40,989 bases of DNA from Diphasiastrum complanatum (GCA_029204225.1 MU835204.1:1-40989), one strand, 5' to 3'; positions 1 through 12,700 are shown, numbered from the stretch's first letter. The notes: a model not told the origin generated them from the letters alone. Made by a program: numbers and translations.

Positions 1-209
1 TCCTCCTCCTCCCTATTTTGTCTCCTCCTCCTCGTCTTTCTCTGGAGAGGTTTTGGATCGCGTTTACGACCGCTGCTATCTCTGGAGCTTCTTGCTCTCT
101 CAGAAACCTTGTGCTCAGCCGAGCTTTTGTACCCTGTCAGTGCTGGTCTGGCAAAGTAGCTCCCTCCTCTCTCTCCACCTAACTCTGGCTGCTTTTCTTA
201 CCTTTAGTT

Positions 210-1345
210 AGCTCCTCGGAGCTGGTGGGTTCCCACACCAAGCGCTATGTTAGCAGCTTGCCTTCTCCCTTCTCTTGCTGCCCGTTACTCAACCAGCATG
301 GCAGATTTCGTACCCATCTGCCTCCATCTCCAGAGCCACTACCTCCTTCTTCAACAAGCATAGGTGGGGGCCAGCAAGCGCAAGTATAGAAAGAGAAGGA
401 GTCAGGGGGATCCCAGAAAACAGCCCCACAGATCAACACGGTCTCAACAGATAGTGCCTTTTGTCTCATTGCACATCGGTGCGCTCTCATTTATGCAAGC
501 GCAGACACTGACGTCATCAGAAGTTGCTAGCCAATATGACAATTCTCGCTTCGCAAGTTAGATCTGAAGTTGCATTCATCCAGCTTCACCCCTACTCTTT
601 ATAATGATTACCTCGCATTGCTTGCTGAAACTACTATTGCTACATATTTTATGGGGAAACCATTGTACGCGGATGATGCCAAGAGATTCGAGAGATATAG
701 TGGGGCCACTCTGAATGTCAATAGTCCTAGGTTCTCAGCTTTGGGTAGAGGGGTTTTTCTTTTTACTCTCGGTAGTGCTCTTGAGTCAATTTCTGTGCTT
801 GCAAATGGGCCTTAGCTCTTTGGGGGGGAACTCGGTCTATGTGACTTGATACACACTAACTCCTTCTCCATTGATGACACCCCTCAGCTGGAAGTCCCGT
901 GTTGGGTGGAGCTCCCTGCTTTTCCCCCAAGTTTCTGCTAGCCTTGGACTTCATTCCTCGACAACTTAGGGAAGGTGCTTCTACTGCAACCTTGGAAAGC
1001 CCACAACCCTTCCTCTCACGTTCGCACTTGCATCCTCTAGAAGTTGTCTCAACCCCTGTGGAGCATATTCACTTTCTTTGTGCCGACCGTTCCTATATGT
1101 AGCTGTCATCTTCAAAGGGGCTCCCAGACTCCTGCTACAGATGTCATCGTCTTGGTCATGTTGTGGCAAATTGTCCCCCTTCCTATCGGCGATGCCTCCG
1201 CAACACATGCCTATACCTTTTATGGCAGGGACAGTGGTTTCAAATCCGCTCGAGTCGACATTGAAGGCTGTTTTGGCTATGTCTACTCTGCCTCCTCTGC
1301 TGCTACACCCTTGGATGCATCCGCATTGGCAAGCTGACCCTCCCC
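210..1345 (+). pseudogene. LINE copy A ORF1 (gag-like, DUF4283-type plus CCHC knuckle), broken
   Basis: ORF1 of plant L1 elements encodes an RNA-binding chaperone that coats the element RNA. Pieces in several frames match LINE copy B: YFMGKPLYADDAKRF near 650-690, then a stretch like GVFLFTLGSALES, typical of the DUF4283 gag-like domain. At about 1133-1174 a CX2CX4HX4C knuckle is intact in one frame (CYRCHRLGHVVANC). Several frameshifts and stops separate the pieces, for example the stop after LANGP near 815. The region between about 440 and 580 is shorter than in copy B, so an internal deletion is likely. No working protein can be made. Confidence 0.75.
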
Positions 1346-1956
1346 GATAGCCTGTGCAAGTGTCTGCTACTACGTTTGAGTCGCCCTTAGGTTCTATGCT
1401 GGCAGCTGAGACTACCTGTTGGCAACAAACAGGCTTCAATGCCCTCAACTTTGTTGTCTTCCTCTGCTACAATGGAGCCTCTGGTCACAGTTTCCCTCGG
1501 ACAACACTCAGACTCCCCTGGATACCGCACCATCTTTCTAGTCTTGGGGTTTGCTGTGACAGCCCGATGGGCCGATTATCCTGAGGAGCATGCTGTTGCT
1601 TTGTTTGCAGCCACCCGTTGCCTCTTCACAGGGGGCTTCTACCTTCGACTGTAGCAGTGCCCTTGCTGTCTATGGCAGCCCGCACCAGCTCAGCCTCGCG
1701 AATGGCTTTTCCAATTGCCCAGCCTGCAGTGGTGATGCTACAACTATCACTAAGAAGCGCTCTACTGCTACTAACGCCTCAAACAGGCTTACGAGCGGGA
1801 ACCTTCGTGCCAAGTTTCTGCATGGATTGTTGGCACATGAGCCTCTCTCTTATACATGGCTTCTCTTGGGTTCTACTATCCATTGAGTGCATTATACTTG
1901 TGATTGCATGCAATTTTTTTGCCAGCTGCAAACTATGCCTTCTCCTTCTCTTCCGA

Positions 1957-2660
1957 ATGAATCTTTATTCTTGGAATGTACGAGGTCTAAACGATCTGGT
2001 ACGCCGCACTTGCATGGCTCAAGTCTTGGCCTCTTATCCTCGAAGTATATTTTGATTGCATTGCAAGAGCCGAAACTTCGAGAATTCAACTAGCACTGCC
2101 TCATCAAGAAGTTTGCTTGCATTATTCCATTACGGTTGTCTCTCCTGCTAAAGGCACTCGCGGGGGAGTTCTAAACGCTTGTTTCTCGTGATTGGCAAGT
2201 GCTCTCTACTTCTTCTGATTCAGCTGGTAAGTGGGTCCTACCTTCGCCTTCGCAAATTACGCTTCACCCTTCTCTGTTCTAACTTCTACGCTCCTTGCCT
2301 TACCTCTGAATACATTGACTTTTGGTCGTCCTTACCGCCTATTCTAGATGACCATTTGATTGTTCTAGGAGACTTTAACATGTACATTGACCCTTCTGAT
2401 GGCCTGCATACTATCTCGCCTTCCAAATACGCTGTCTGGTCGTCTTTTCAGTCCTCTCACTCTCTTCTGGATGCCTCTAACGTCTTACACCAGTTCCCGC
2501 ATCATATTTGGACTAACTGTCGTCTTGGACCCTCTTTCCGATCTGCCAGGCTGGACCATTTTTAGCTTTCCTCTTTTGTTAACTGGCTTCGACTCATCAA
2601 GGCTGAAACTCATCAATTTACCACTCTCTCTGATCACAGACCTGTCCTGCTCTAATGCTC
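1957..2660 (+). pseudogene. LINE copy A ORF2 N-terminus: apurinic/apyrimidinic-type endonuclease domain
   Basis: This domain nicks target DNA to prime reverse transcription. Motifs appear in family order across three frames: NLYSWNVRGLND from 1957, an ALQEPKL block with the catalytic Glu near 2065, NFYAP near 2282, GDFNMYIDPSDG near 2370-2405, and the terminal SDHRPVLL block near 2630-2653 holding the catalytic Asp-His pair. Frameshifts occur near 2040 and 2570, and stop codons lie between. The key acidic and His positions can still be read, so decay is by frameshift rather than loss of the motifs. The whole domain is missing from copy B. Confidence 0.8.
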
Positions 2661-2989
2661 ATTCCATGCCCTTCCGACCCACTCTTTTCACTCTCCTTAC
2701 ATCATGAATTCTTCCCTTTTGTCCTCTCTTCCCATTCGATCGGCTCTCCAAGCTAGTCTCGCCTCTTCCCCTCATTTCAGGATATGATTACTAATGGCAC
2801 GGCCTTTCTCAAACATCCAGGCCAGCCACACTCTTGCTCTCATTCCAGACTTTGGTCCTTGGCATTGATCCTCCTAAAGGCATAGCTGCTGCCCAGACAT
2901 CTACTAAGGATTCTACGCTATACTCTGATCTTTAGCTTCGCTGCCAACTTATTCTTCGGCGTCATGATTATTACATAGCGGTTGGTCTT

Positions 2990-4027
2990 ATGATTTGTTT
3001 CAAACTCAACTGCCTCCATAATGGTGACCTGCCCTCTTCCTTTTTCTTTGGGCCCTCTGCCGCAAGCACTTTTCTAACTTTACCCACTCTCTCTCAGTCT
3101 CTGGTTCTATCATCTCCGACTCTCCTTCAATGGTTCAGTTTGTCTCTCTTTTTCAATCCTTTAAACCCGCTTTGCCCCCGGACCCCCACCGTCTTCAATC
3201 CTTTTGCCGCACCAAGTGCTTGCTCTCCCCCTGACCAGATCTCCAAGATAAATGAGCCCTTTTCATTGGCTGAAATGCATGTCGCCCTTCTTTCTTTGCC
3301 TCTTGGTAAGACTCCAGGGCCTGATGGAGTCATTCCTGAATTTTTTTTCCTTCAGTTTTGGGATCTGTTGGGCCCAAGACTACTTCATATTGCTAACCTA
3401 GCTTGCTCTGCCGCGACCTTGCTTGTGTCGATGTCTGAAGGTCTGATTAAACTTATCCCCAAGATCTCTTTGCCTCTTTTGCTATCAGATTTTCGCCCTC
3501 TCACTAGGCTGAATACTTCCTACAAGACCTTGGCTAAAGCTATGGCCCGTCTGTCTCCCCTCCTTCATTCCCTCCTTTCCTCTGAGCAGTTTGGGTTTGT
3601 TAAAGGCTATAACATCATGGGCTCTATCCTTAATGTTTGGACGACAACAGATTCACTTGCTGCCTCGGTCGTTCCTTCTATTATCCTCTGCTTGGATCTT
3701 GACAAAGCCTTTGATCGAATCAGTTGGGACTATATTTTGCCTTCTTGCCAAGCTTTTGGCTTTCCTTCCTCCTTTTTGAATTTTGTGTGTGCTCTTTATC
3801 ACCCTTTCTCATCTAAAATCCTTTTTAATGGGTGTCTTTCTCCCAATTTTGCCTCAACTTGTGGCATTCGGCATGGTTGTCCCTTGTCCCCCATGTTGTT
3901 TGCCATTGCCACTGAACCCCTGTCTAGTGCCTTCCATGAAGCGGCCTCGCTCTCCCGTATTTCCCCTAGCTATTCTCCTCTAGGGCTGCTCTCACACCAA
4001 CTCCTTGCTGACAATGTTACTAATTGA
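2990..4027 (+). pseudogene. LINE copy A ORF2 reverse transcriptase core
   Basis: The longest open stretch of the element, 345 codons. It reads through the region before the RT (LPLGKTPGPDGVIPEFF near 3298-3342), RT block 2 (DFRPLTRLNTSYKTLAKAM), a block like EQFGFVKGYNIMGSI, motif A with its Asp (CLDLDKAFDRISWDYI near 3690-3735), and motif B (GIRHGCPLSPMLFAI near 3862-3906). Motif C, normally F/YADD, reads LADN at about 4003-4014, so the second catalytic Asp is Asn and the aromatic residue is Leu. That alone should abolish polymerase activity. The frame ends just after, at 4027. Confidence 0.88.
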
Positions 4028-4379
4028 TCCACGTCCCTCCTTGCCAGGTTCTACCTTCCTCTGTCCTTTCTTTAGCTAAACGTCGACTGATTTTCCTGGC
4101 TGCATCTTGTGCCATTCCACTTCATATAACTCAAGTCACGCCCCTTGATCTTTCAAGTTGGGACTCCGCCCTTACTTGTTCTCTCTTTGATTATTCCTCC
4201 CTGCATCGTTGATAATTCCCTTCTCTTTTCCCGGACTATCTTAACCGCCTCTGGACAACCTCTCATTCATTGTCTGGCTGGCGCTGTCGTCTAAAACCGC
4301 CCGCTCTCTGCTTGTAGGAAAGTTACGATACCTTGCCTACCACATTCTTACCAAATCCTTACCCTTGCTTTCCAAATGA

Positions 4380-4706
4380 CCTTTCCTTAATGATCGCCTT
4401 TGTCCACTTTGCCAGTTGTCTGAAGAAACGGTGGAGCACTTGTTCCTTCATTGTCATCGGCACCTTTGGCTGGAGCCGAGTCACATCTTCTCGACTTGGG
4501 GTCTCACTTTCTCTATGGACATTGACACTATCCTCCTTGGGGACTCCCTTCCGACAGACTCCTCTACTCTCATTTTCTGGCATGTGTGCAGGCTGGCGGT
4601 CTTGTGGAAGATATGGACAGCGAGGAATCAGCAGGTGTTTGAGGGGGACCCCCCTTCTTTATCTGCGACGGCTTGCTATATTTTTTTTAAGTACTACTTA
4701 AGTTAG
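4380..4706 (+). pseudogene. LINE copy A ORF2 C-terminus: zinc-binding domain (zf-RVT type)
   Basis: In one frame the translation reads CPLCQLSEETVEHLFLHC followed by WKIWTARNQQVFEG. This is the CxxC...H...C zinc-binding module found at the end of many plant L1 ORF2 proteins. The segment between about 4030 and 4380 is much shorter than a normal RT thumb and connection region, so an internal deletion is likely. The last 60 codons correspond to the 3' end that LINE copy B regains at 39218. No RNase H domain is visible. Confidence 0.78.
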
Positions 4707-4850
4707 TTTCAGTTTGCTACCTTGCGTGGTATGCCAGCTTGGTTGCCTTTGGACTTTGAAAAATACTTTTGGACCTCAGACAGTTTTCGGTCGTGAAGCC
4801 GTTTTGTGTACTTGTATTTTTGTGAATATATGATAATGCAATTAAGCTTT

Positions 4851-4863
4851 AAAAAAAAAAAAA
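4851..4863 (+). other. Poly-A tail of LINE copy A
   Basis: A run of 13 A residues follows a 3' UTR end (gcaattaagcttt) that matches the end of LINE copy B (gcaattaagcct). It marks the 3' boundary of the element. The downstream target-site duplication should begin at cagctcaaatg, but the 5' partner lies outside the window. Confidence 0.85.
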
Positions 4864-5254
4864 CAGCTCAAATGTGAATGAAAAAGCTTGGACATTAAAT
4901 CCTCTACTGGCACTCGACATAGTGGTAGTGAGAGGGTGTTATTAGTTTCAATAAGAATGTCTTCAATATGAAAGGCTCAATTTGCTAAGAAAATATGTAA
5001 AGCATACCAGTTGAATGCATTTCTAAGGTTTCCAACCCTTGCCACTTGTCATTTTGAAAAGAAAAAAGCAAAAACTTGCAATCATTCTGAATTTAGTAAA
5101 GCTTGTATGGAAAGGACAGCCCACCAAAGCTCACCGTCCTAGACGGTCATATGAAAGATTTTCCATTCTAACCGTGATTAAGTTAACGTCGTTTTAATAG
5201 ATAGTTATCACTAACCCTTGTTAAACACAACCAACTGAAATAGTGAACCTCCAC
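4864..5254. other. No recognised gene
   Basis: AT-rich flank between the LINE tail and the GC-richer block at 5255. I see no coding pattern, repeat pair or RNA gene here. Confidence 0.5.
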
Positions 5255-5486
5255 CATCACCTCGTTGCAGCCACGTGGAGATGGCTCACTGGGCTGCTTA
5301 GATATATGTGGCAAAATCTGCACGGTCACTGAGAATCCGACGGCTGCGGGCTTAAGACCTCGAGGGCAGAGTAAAGAGATGGGGGACGAACAGTCTCTCT
5401 TCTATCTCTCGTCTCTCGTCCTCGTTGCTCGAATGCCAGCCACTTGGCCGATCGAGCCGTCTCGCTTCCTGGCCATCGTCGGTAAA
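5255..5486 (+). promoter_or_regulatory. Possible 5' leader or promoter island of the RING gene
   Basis: A local GC-richer block in AT-rich surroundings. It has a pyrimidine-rich run (tctctcttctatctctcgtc near 5394-5413) typical of plant 5' leaders, and a donor-like sequence, tcgtcg followed by gtaaac, at about 5475-5485. Together with acceptor-like AGs at 6682 and 6720 just before the first recognisable RING-gene exon, this would fit a non-coding or barely coding first exon with an intron of about 1.2 kb. This is inference from composition and splice-like sequence only. Confidence 0.3.
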
Positions 5487-6702
5487 CGTGAAGAAGCTCT
5501 GAGTCTGAGATGAACAAAGTTTAAGAGAAAACAGAGATTTAATGCGTTGGATTGCCATCCTGCTTGTCTTGGAAAATGCAATTATTTCTTGGTTGGATAC
5601 AAATTGTTCTCATTTTTGCAAATGTTCGTGATAATATTGCACTGGAAGTCGGGAATTCATTAATCCATATTTTGTAAGGCTGAAACTGATGAAGGTTATA
5701 GCTTATAACACACAAGAAAAGCAATGTTTTACATATTATAAGGAAAAATAATGAAGGTTCTAGAGTCGAGATGAAATGTTGGCGTTCTGGTTGCATGGAA
5801 TGAATCAACGCTTGTGCAATCTTTTAAGGCTTTTGCATGGCTAAAAGCAAAAGCTATTGCGTTTATGATTTTCTTCTCAGGAATGATACTCGCACACAAT
5901 ATGTTGGAATAACAAGGTTGCAGGGTACAATGATGAGATTTGCAAGCCCCACTAGATACGAAACGCCTGCGTCGCCAATAATGGAAAGCTTTCAATGATA
6001 TTGATGCTTGAAAGTTGAGGCGTAATGCAATATGTCTTCTTCTGAACTCTGAAGTCACTGCCTCTCCGTACATGTAGGACAGGGGATGATGGACAGTTAT
6101 TATTATAATAATAATATTGACTGTTGCAAAATGTACGGCAACACTAAGTTTTGAAGCTAACTGATATCTAATGCTATGCAGTATGCACGCATGCAAGTAG
6201 ATTGAGTTTCTGACAAAAGGATTGCTTAAAAAGTCCACGGAGAGGGTGTTATATTGAACCTTGCTTGAGAAATTTTCCTTTGTCATGTTCAAAGTCTCAA
6301 AGATGTTCCAAGTGTTGAACGAACTTCCAGGGGAAATCTTGTTGTTGACGCTACTAACGAGATTTCGCTGAGAATCTTTCTTCGAAGGCACTAAATGAGT
6401 ACGCTCTTTACATATTTAGAACGGAGTTGATCACGACTTGGTAGAAAATTGCCTGTTCATTGCATCTTAGTCTAAGTCCACGGCATATGACGAAAGTTGA
6501 GCAAAGGACGAAGCCTTGAGCGCCTGTAGGATATTTTCTGTTCTGGAATTGCAGAAAAAACTCAACAGACGCATTTACATAATTCTTATTATTAAGTGTG
6601 TTTCTTCGATTCGACAGCTGATAAAACTTTGGAAGCGCAAACAGTTACCAGGTTGAAAGGACCCTTTTCAGTTGTTTTTCTAGCATATTTGGAGTGTTTC
6701 CA
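5487..6702. other. No recognised gene; possible leader intron of the RING gene
   Basis: AT-rich sequence with a short ATT microsatellite near 6099-6116. A 220-codon minus-strand open frame (5729-6391) crosses it but shows no domain or family resemblance that I can see. The right end has two acceptor-like pyrimidine tracts, ttgtttttctag ending at 6682 and acttttttctaag ending at 6720. Confidence 0.4.
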
Positions 6703-6788
6703 ATGATACTTTTTTCTAAGAGACATCCGAGATCTTTCAAGGAGTCTTTGAAATTATTGGAAGCCGACATCCAGCATGTCAATACATT
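6703..6788 (+). CDS. AIRP2: RING gene coding exon 1
   Basis: Encodes residues 1-28 and two bases of codon 29. The conserved part starts at RSFKESLKLLEADIQH, matching the N-terminal LEADIQ helix of AIRP2-type proteins. The donor gttagt at 6789 follows aatacatt. Joining to 7401 completes a Leu codon and gives NTLAAEIPREFDG, the expected family continuation. Alternative: the exon begins at 6721 after tttttctaag and the start codon lies upstream, since the first nine residues (MILFSKRHP) are not a family feature I know. Confidence 0.8.
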
Positions 6789-9700
6789 GTTAGTTCTTTG
6801 ATCCTCTCTTCTGCTTTCAACGTCACTTCGTCTTTTTGCTAGTATTATACCTGCAAGAACAATCTATGAATAAGATGACAAAACGGACAGGATTATACTC
6901 AAATTTAAATTCCCATTTTTGGGTTTTTATAAGCTAGTCCTAAAGCAAATTCACACAGCACCGACTGGATGTTCATCTTCGATACACAGCATGTTGAAGA
7001 AAGTCATTTTGACCCACATGCTTATTAACCATCAGTGAGTTCCTAGATGTCCAGGACGCGCTATCATTTCACAGTTCCAGGATGTGCTAGCACCTCCTGG
7101 AAGTGCATTCCACCACATACTAGAACCAGGAGCTCCCTTCCTCCACTTCCCGGATGTTATCCTTGATGATCTGGTCTTAAGAATCCATGAGGCCAAGCCA
7201 AGAAGCTTTATTGACCATAAAGCTCTCAATCAAGTTGCGTACCTAATGGTTGGTGAAGGGCATTAGTTATCTTACAAGAACAGAAAATTCTTGCAGTTTT
7301 AGATTTTTGAAAATCTTCTTGAACTGAAAGGAAGCTCTCATATTTCTATCACTGGATCAACTCAACGTGCTTTCCTGACAACTTTTCCTTCTGCTTTCAG
7401 GGCAGCTGAAATTCCACGGGAGTTTGATGGTGCGTGCTTGCAAGTGAGGCTTTCCTACAGCCCAGCTGCCAGTTTTTTCCTTTTTCTGGTTCGCTGGACA
7501 AGTTGCAGCCTTGCTGGTGCTTTGGGCTTGCTTAGAATTCTGATTTATAAGGTAAGAGTTATTGCACCTAAATTTCCATGAATGCAAATGGACATTTTGA
7601 TGGAAAATGTGTAAATTGCAGCAAAAGCTTGTGGAATCATTAAGTGTATTATCAAGACAAGCAATACAAGTTTATGCCTAGCAAGCAGAGTTAGAAGGGA
7701 CCAGGTTTATCTGTGTACCCCATAGCTCTCTTTCTAGGATAATTTGAGCTAAGGAAAAGTTTCCTGCATATCAGCAAAATATGCCCTAGCACTTTCCATC
7801 TTACAACTGTGAGTACCACTTCACTCTGTCCTCGTAGCTCTTAGCCGTAGCCTGTCCATCCCTATGAATTGCTCATAGCAGGGGTTGAATGCTTGCTAAT
7901 GTTATAAGGATCTTTTATTCTGGAGGGTACTTTTTCCACCCAAATCGTTTTTCAACAGCAAAAGCATGAGGAACATCCTGGCTCAGACTCAACTCATTCA
8001 CTATCGTGCTAGGCAAAGCATGCATATGGAAGGTCAACTCAAGTGTTTAAACTATAGTCTTCTAGGAATGGATGGTGCTATCTTTATGAATAATGATCAC
8101 CCACATAAGCATCATGACCATGGGTATACGAGTAATAAAGAATCATGAAATTACTCCAACTAGTATTTTGAATAACTCAGCTAGTTTTTCGCAGTGAGCT
8201 TTCTTGTGTTGGCCATAAAGACACCATGCGTTATTCTTGAACCTGATTTCTCATGCCTGCCCAAATATTTTGAAGGCTGTAGATATTTCATGGTAGGGTA
8301 TTAAAGGCCTCTTGCTTGAGTACCCACTTCTTAGTCTATCGTAGGACCCTCACTTGGTGACGTTCATTGAAGGTTTTGAAATATCTATAGCCCGTGTTGA
8401 ACCAGTCATTCCCAATTGGCCAACTTAAGTAAATATCCTTATTTCCAGCTATAGATATCCTCCATCTTCTGTGAATCCTTTTCCTATGATTCTTGGATTC
8501 ACGGTTCACGCATTCTATGCTTGCAACACAGTTCGCAAATTTGAAACAGTTTTGATTCAAGTTCCTACTGAAATTTGTATGTACAAGCAAATGGTTACAA
8601 AGGTAGGGCCAAGAGAGGCTGTCATAATACAATGACGAACAATTCTTGCATTGTGAATCATAAGAAAGCACTTTGAATTCACATTGAACATACCTTGTGA
8701 GATCTTCCTCGTGAATTTTATTCTCTAATCAATTTCAGAAACACAGAGTATTTAGCATATCGATCAAGTCATGTACACATAAAATGTTATAGTTATTACC
8801 AAATCCAACACAAAACAGTGAAAGAACCAAAAAGGTTTAGTGTATAGATCAGATTTCTGCAACGCAACGATGTATGATCTCCACAAGAATGCATCTTGCT
8901 GAACCTAAAGTGAATACAAGGCTGAAGTCTCCTTCTCTAACTATGCTAGTCTTCATGCCTATTGTCAAACAAATACCAAAGATTATGAGGCTTATAGGCC
9001 TATTGAAGGATACTCAAGCCTTTGAATTGATCAATTAGGGCTGAAGTGTACTCCCCCACTTTTGAGGCACAATAATAGATCTCTAATCTACAAATCTAAT
9101 AAATTTTGAGAATCTATGTTGGGTCCCAAAATACCCAACTGAGAAAATATTGGTCCAAATGAAGAATAATAAAGTGAAGACCTAATGTCTTAATGCATGT
9201 CCACAACAAATCCGCTAAAATTATCCTCATGTACAAAAAGACAGTGTCCCCATAATTTCTATAAGGATGAAGAAGCTGAAAATCAATGCTGCAAATTGAA
9301 AATGTTGAGTAAAGATGATGATGAGCAAAAAGGAAAATAAGCCACAAATTGGAAATGTTAAACGATATTGGTGGACAATCAATATGATCATTACCATCAT
9401 GATCACTAGAATTCAAAATCATGGTAGCATCACAGATGATTGAGAACCTTAAGGGGGTTTTTGTTTACTTTTTTTTCTTGAAAATAAGAATTTTTGTGCT
9501 TGACAATTCGGCTTACTGAATCTAGAAGAGTGGCATCTACTACATAACTTAGGTACGTCTAATGATAATATATGTAGATCCCAAGATATTTGAGAAGGGT
9601 GGCTCGTGTGCTTGGGAGTCAAATTTATTGGTAAATGCAAGAGAATATGTAGGAGCTCAAAAAATCTTTCAAAGAATGGGTATTGGCATGCTTCTGTTGT

Positions 9701-12700
9701 ACCAAATAAATGTAATCATTGTATTCATTTGGCACGATTAGCTTAATGTGGCGGAACCAATGCGTCTAGACCAAGAATGTCAAGCAATGACATGAACAAG
9801 TGAATATGGTGGTGTATAGGGATTCCTAGCGACACACAAGGCCCATGGAATTTGAACTAACATCCTCACGAACTAGCTCCTCAGACATAGAAGAGATACT
9901 AGGAATATCACCACATGAAGTATAATAACCTAGATTATCTGTTGTAGCATTTTACTTATGAGATGGAGTGTAATGAACTAGGAATTGTTGTAGAATTGAG
10001 AGGACATTGACATGTATGCTAACTGCTATAGGAACATGAACCTCTGACAAAGCCACAAAAAATACATGAATAACACATAACCCCGATAGAACTAGATAGC
10101 TCAACATTAAAGGCAATGTTTTTTTAGAGTTGGGGAGTGTTATGAACTCATCTAAGAGTGTTATGAACTCGTCCTTCCCTAACCCTGATTACTAGTTGCT
10201 CTAATTAGTATACATTTAGGTACTAGGCTAGTTACTATCAAGAGCATGTCCTTATGGGACCCAAGTACCCTAATTTTGCCCTAATCTCTAGAAGGTTTCA
10301 TTAGGGGCCTCTAGATAGTATATATAGGCCTATTATTTAGTCATTAGGTAGATTATTGTATTCCTTCTCTTCTATCATGTATTGCTTGGGCTTTTTGTGA
10401 GAGATCTCGTCTATGCTTAGCTACTGCTTGTAGGGCTTTAGCCATTGTTCTTCATTTGATACCAATATTTGTGATCGTGTTCATAACAAAGGAGCTCTAA
10501 ACCACAACAGGAGAAGCCTACAAGAGGAAGATCAATTTGATTCAAATAGATGCAAAAGGATAGAAGAATCTAGTAGTACAAAACACAAGCATATAAATAT
10601 ATCCCCACAAAATTCCAAAAAAAAACATGAAAGTAACGAAGTCACAAGTTTGAAAAATACAAATTTCTAGTGCCGTACTTTCAAGGAACCTATGTGAACA
10701 AATCATAGGATGACCTTTGACTATATGATGAGAGTAAACCAAAATCTATTTAAATTGAATATATGAAGTTATGAACATTGTAGAGGGAATTAAAGTCCAA
10801 AACTAAAAATAATGGTCTCTTTCAAAAACAAAAACTGAAGGAAAACAAATTCAAGTTCTCTAGAAGGATCTAAATAGTGCAGAATATGGAGCCCAATTCC
10901 GCACTGCCAGAAAGGTGCTTTGACAATACTTGGCCTATGTTGTCATTAGACCATGCCTAAGGCCTACTATTTCTTAGTTAGGATTTATTAGCTTTCAAGA
11001 TATTAGATATGAATAGTAGCTCCTCGTTTATTAGATTGATTTATCAAAATTAGTTCTTAGATCAGCTTAGTATAAACTTTGCATAGTCTCATTTTAGTTG
11101 TAGTTTATGTTTGAGTTCAAATTAGCTTTTTGTCATCACCTTTTCTATAGAGATTGTCATGTTGCTATTGATCACTCTTTTTAAGTGTCTTTCTCTATTT
11201 CATGTAGTCATAGGTCCCGCGGTACCGGGTACAAAAACAAAAAGATTTTTTTTTACGAAAATAACACGGGAAAAAATTTCAATATTTTTTTTAATTTTTT
11301 TATTATGGTACCGCCCTGGTACCGCGGATCCCAGGGCGGTACTATACCGGCGGTACCACTGTTATGATATCGGCGGTACCATAACAGCGGTACCACAGGG
11401 CACTATGCATGCAGTATTGTGCTATTTTGCCTATAAGTAAAGTAGTAGAAGATAGTGGAACAACATAGCTGAGCAAGTTGGTGACTAGATTTGCTTTACA
11501 CGAGCTACATGCTTCAAATTACTTCCTTGCTAAGAGTTCTTCATTTTCTAGTTTTGCTTGTTGGTTGCTCTGAACCCAAAACTTATGGTCCCCAAATAAA
11601 GACGAGGTGTTTTCAAAGAATATTTTGACATGCAAGGCTCAATCTAAGCTTTCTCAATATAGCAAACTTTCATGCTAAAAGATGCTTACAAAATCCGAAA
11701 ATTGCTCAACTTTGATTTATTTTTGTTCGCAATCTTACAGTTTCAAATTGTACTTATCTATGCTTTAAAAAGTTTGGTTTTGTTGAATCTAGTGAATGTG
11801 ACAATTTAATACTACGCACCAATGCAAGCTATGATGAAGTACCTGTGAAAGATTTCAGATCCTTAAGATGCAATCTACTTGAATGATCTTTGGTTAGAAA
11901 GAGAAATACACTACCAATCTCACCAATGTAGAAAAATCAGCATCTACACACAATTTGTGATGCAAACACTAATAGAACTTGATCAAACTTGAATGAAATG
12001 ATTATGTACTGTTGCTGTCCGTACAAAACCAGCAAGCTACTGTATTTCACACGTGTGGATCCAAAAATAGCAAATATAGATCATTCTACACATAGAATTG
12101 CAAGCAATCACCAAGATAGTGCACCAATGGATAGTAGAACCCAAGAGAACCATGTATAAGCATGAAATGTGATAGAGAAGAGAGAAGATCACTCTCTCCA
12201 CGAGTTACATCCGTTTATAGCAGGTCCAAACCCTATTTGGCCACTTGGCTTTCCCACCAAAATGCTAACCCTACTAATTTTGGGTCTAGATTCAATGTAC
12301 CCAACTTATTCAAATTGAATCTACTCAAACTCGCATTCTATCTTTCCCACACTTTCAAAAAGTGTTTATTCAAATGAAATTTAAACTAATGAACTTTGAA
12401 AAGTCAACCTCTAAGTCTAAAACAAGTTTTGGCCTCAATAAGCCAAATATGGAAATATTGCAAAATGTGATGAAACTAGTTGAATCTTTCACAGTACCTA
12501 TGTCTTACATGAAGCTTGTGTAATGTTTGGAAATTTCACTAAACAATATCACTTTTGATGCTAAGCATTTACTAGAAGTTGGTTCTCACATCATTTTCTG
12601 TATATATGGTAGGACATATATATATATATATATATAAATATGGGCTTAAAGATGTTGAATCTGTTATGGATAGGTTTATAAGGATGGCACAACCACAATG

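Larger units (their letters stand above)
1..4863 (+). mobile_element. Degenerate L1-type LINE (copy A), 5' end outside the window
   Basis: A non-LTR retrotransposon on the plus strand. In order it carries a gag-like ORF1 remnant with a CCHC knuckle, an apurinic-type endonuclease, a reverse transcriptase, a C-terminal zinc-binding RT-associated domain and a poly-A tail. All coding parts are broken by stops and frameshifts, so it is a fossil. It is clearly homologous to the second LINE at 36330-39460: the ORF1 region, the pre-RT and RT region, and the final 3' UTR bases (gtgaatatatg and gcaattaagc) are shared. Copy A retains the endonuclease, RT motif A and motif B that copy B has lost, so the two together give a fuller picture of the family. 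The 5' boundary and upstream target duplication are not in the window. Confidence 0.9.

Noticed and set aside
5729-6391. 220-codon minus-strand open frame
   Set aside because: No recognisable domain, biased by an ATT microsatellite, and located in the probable leader intron of the RING gene. Length alone is weak support in AT-rich DNA.
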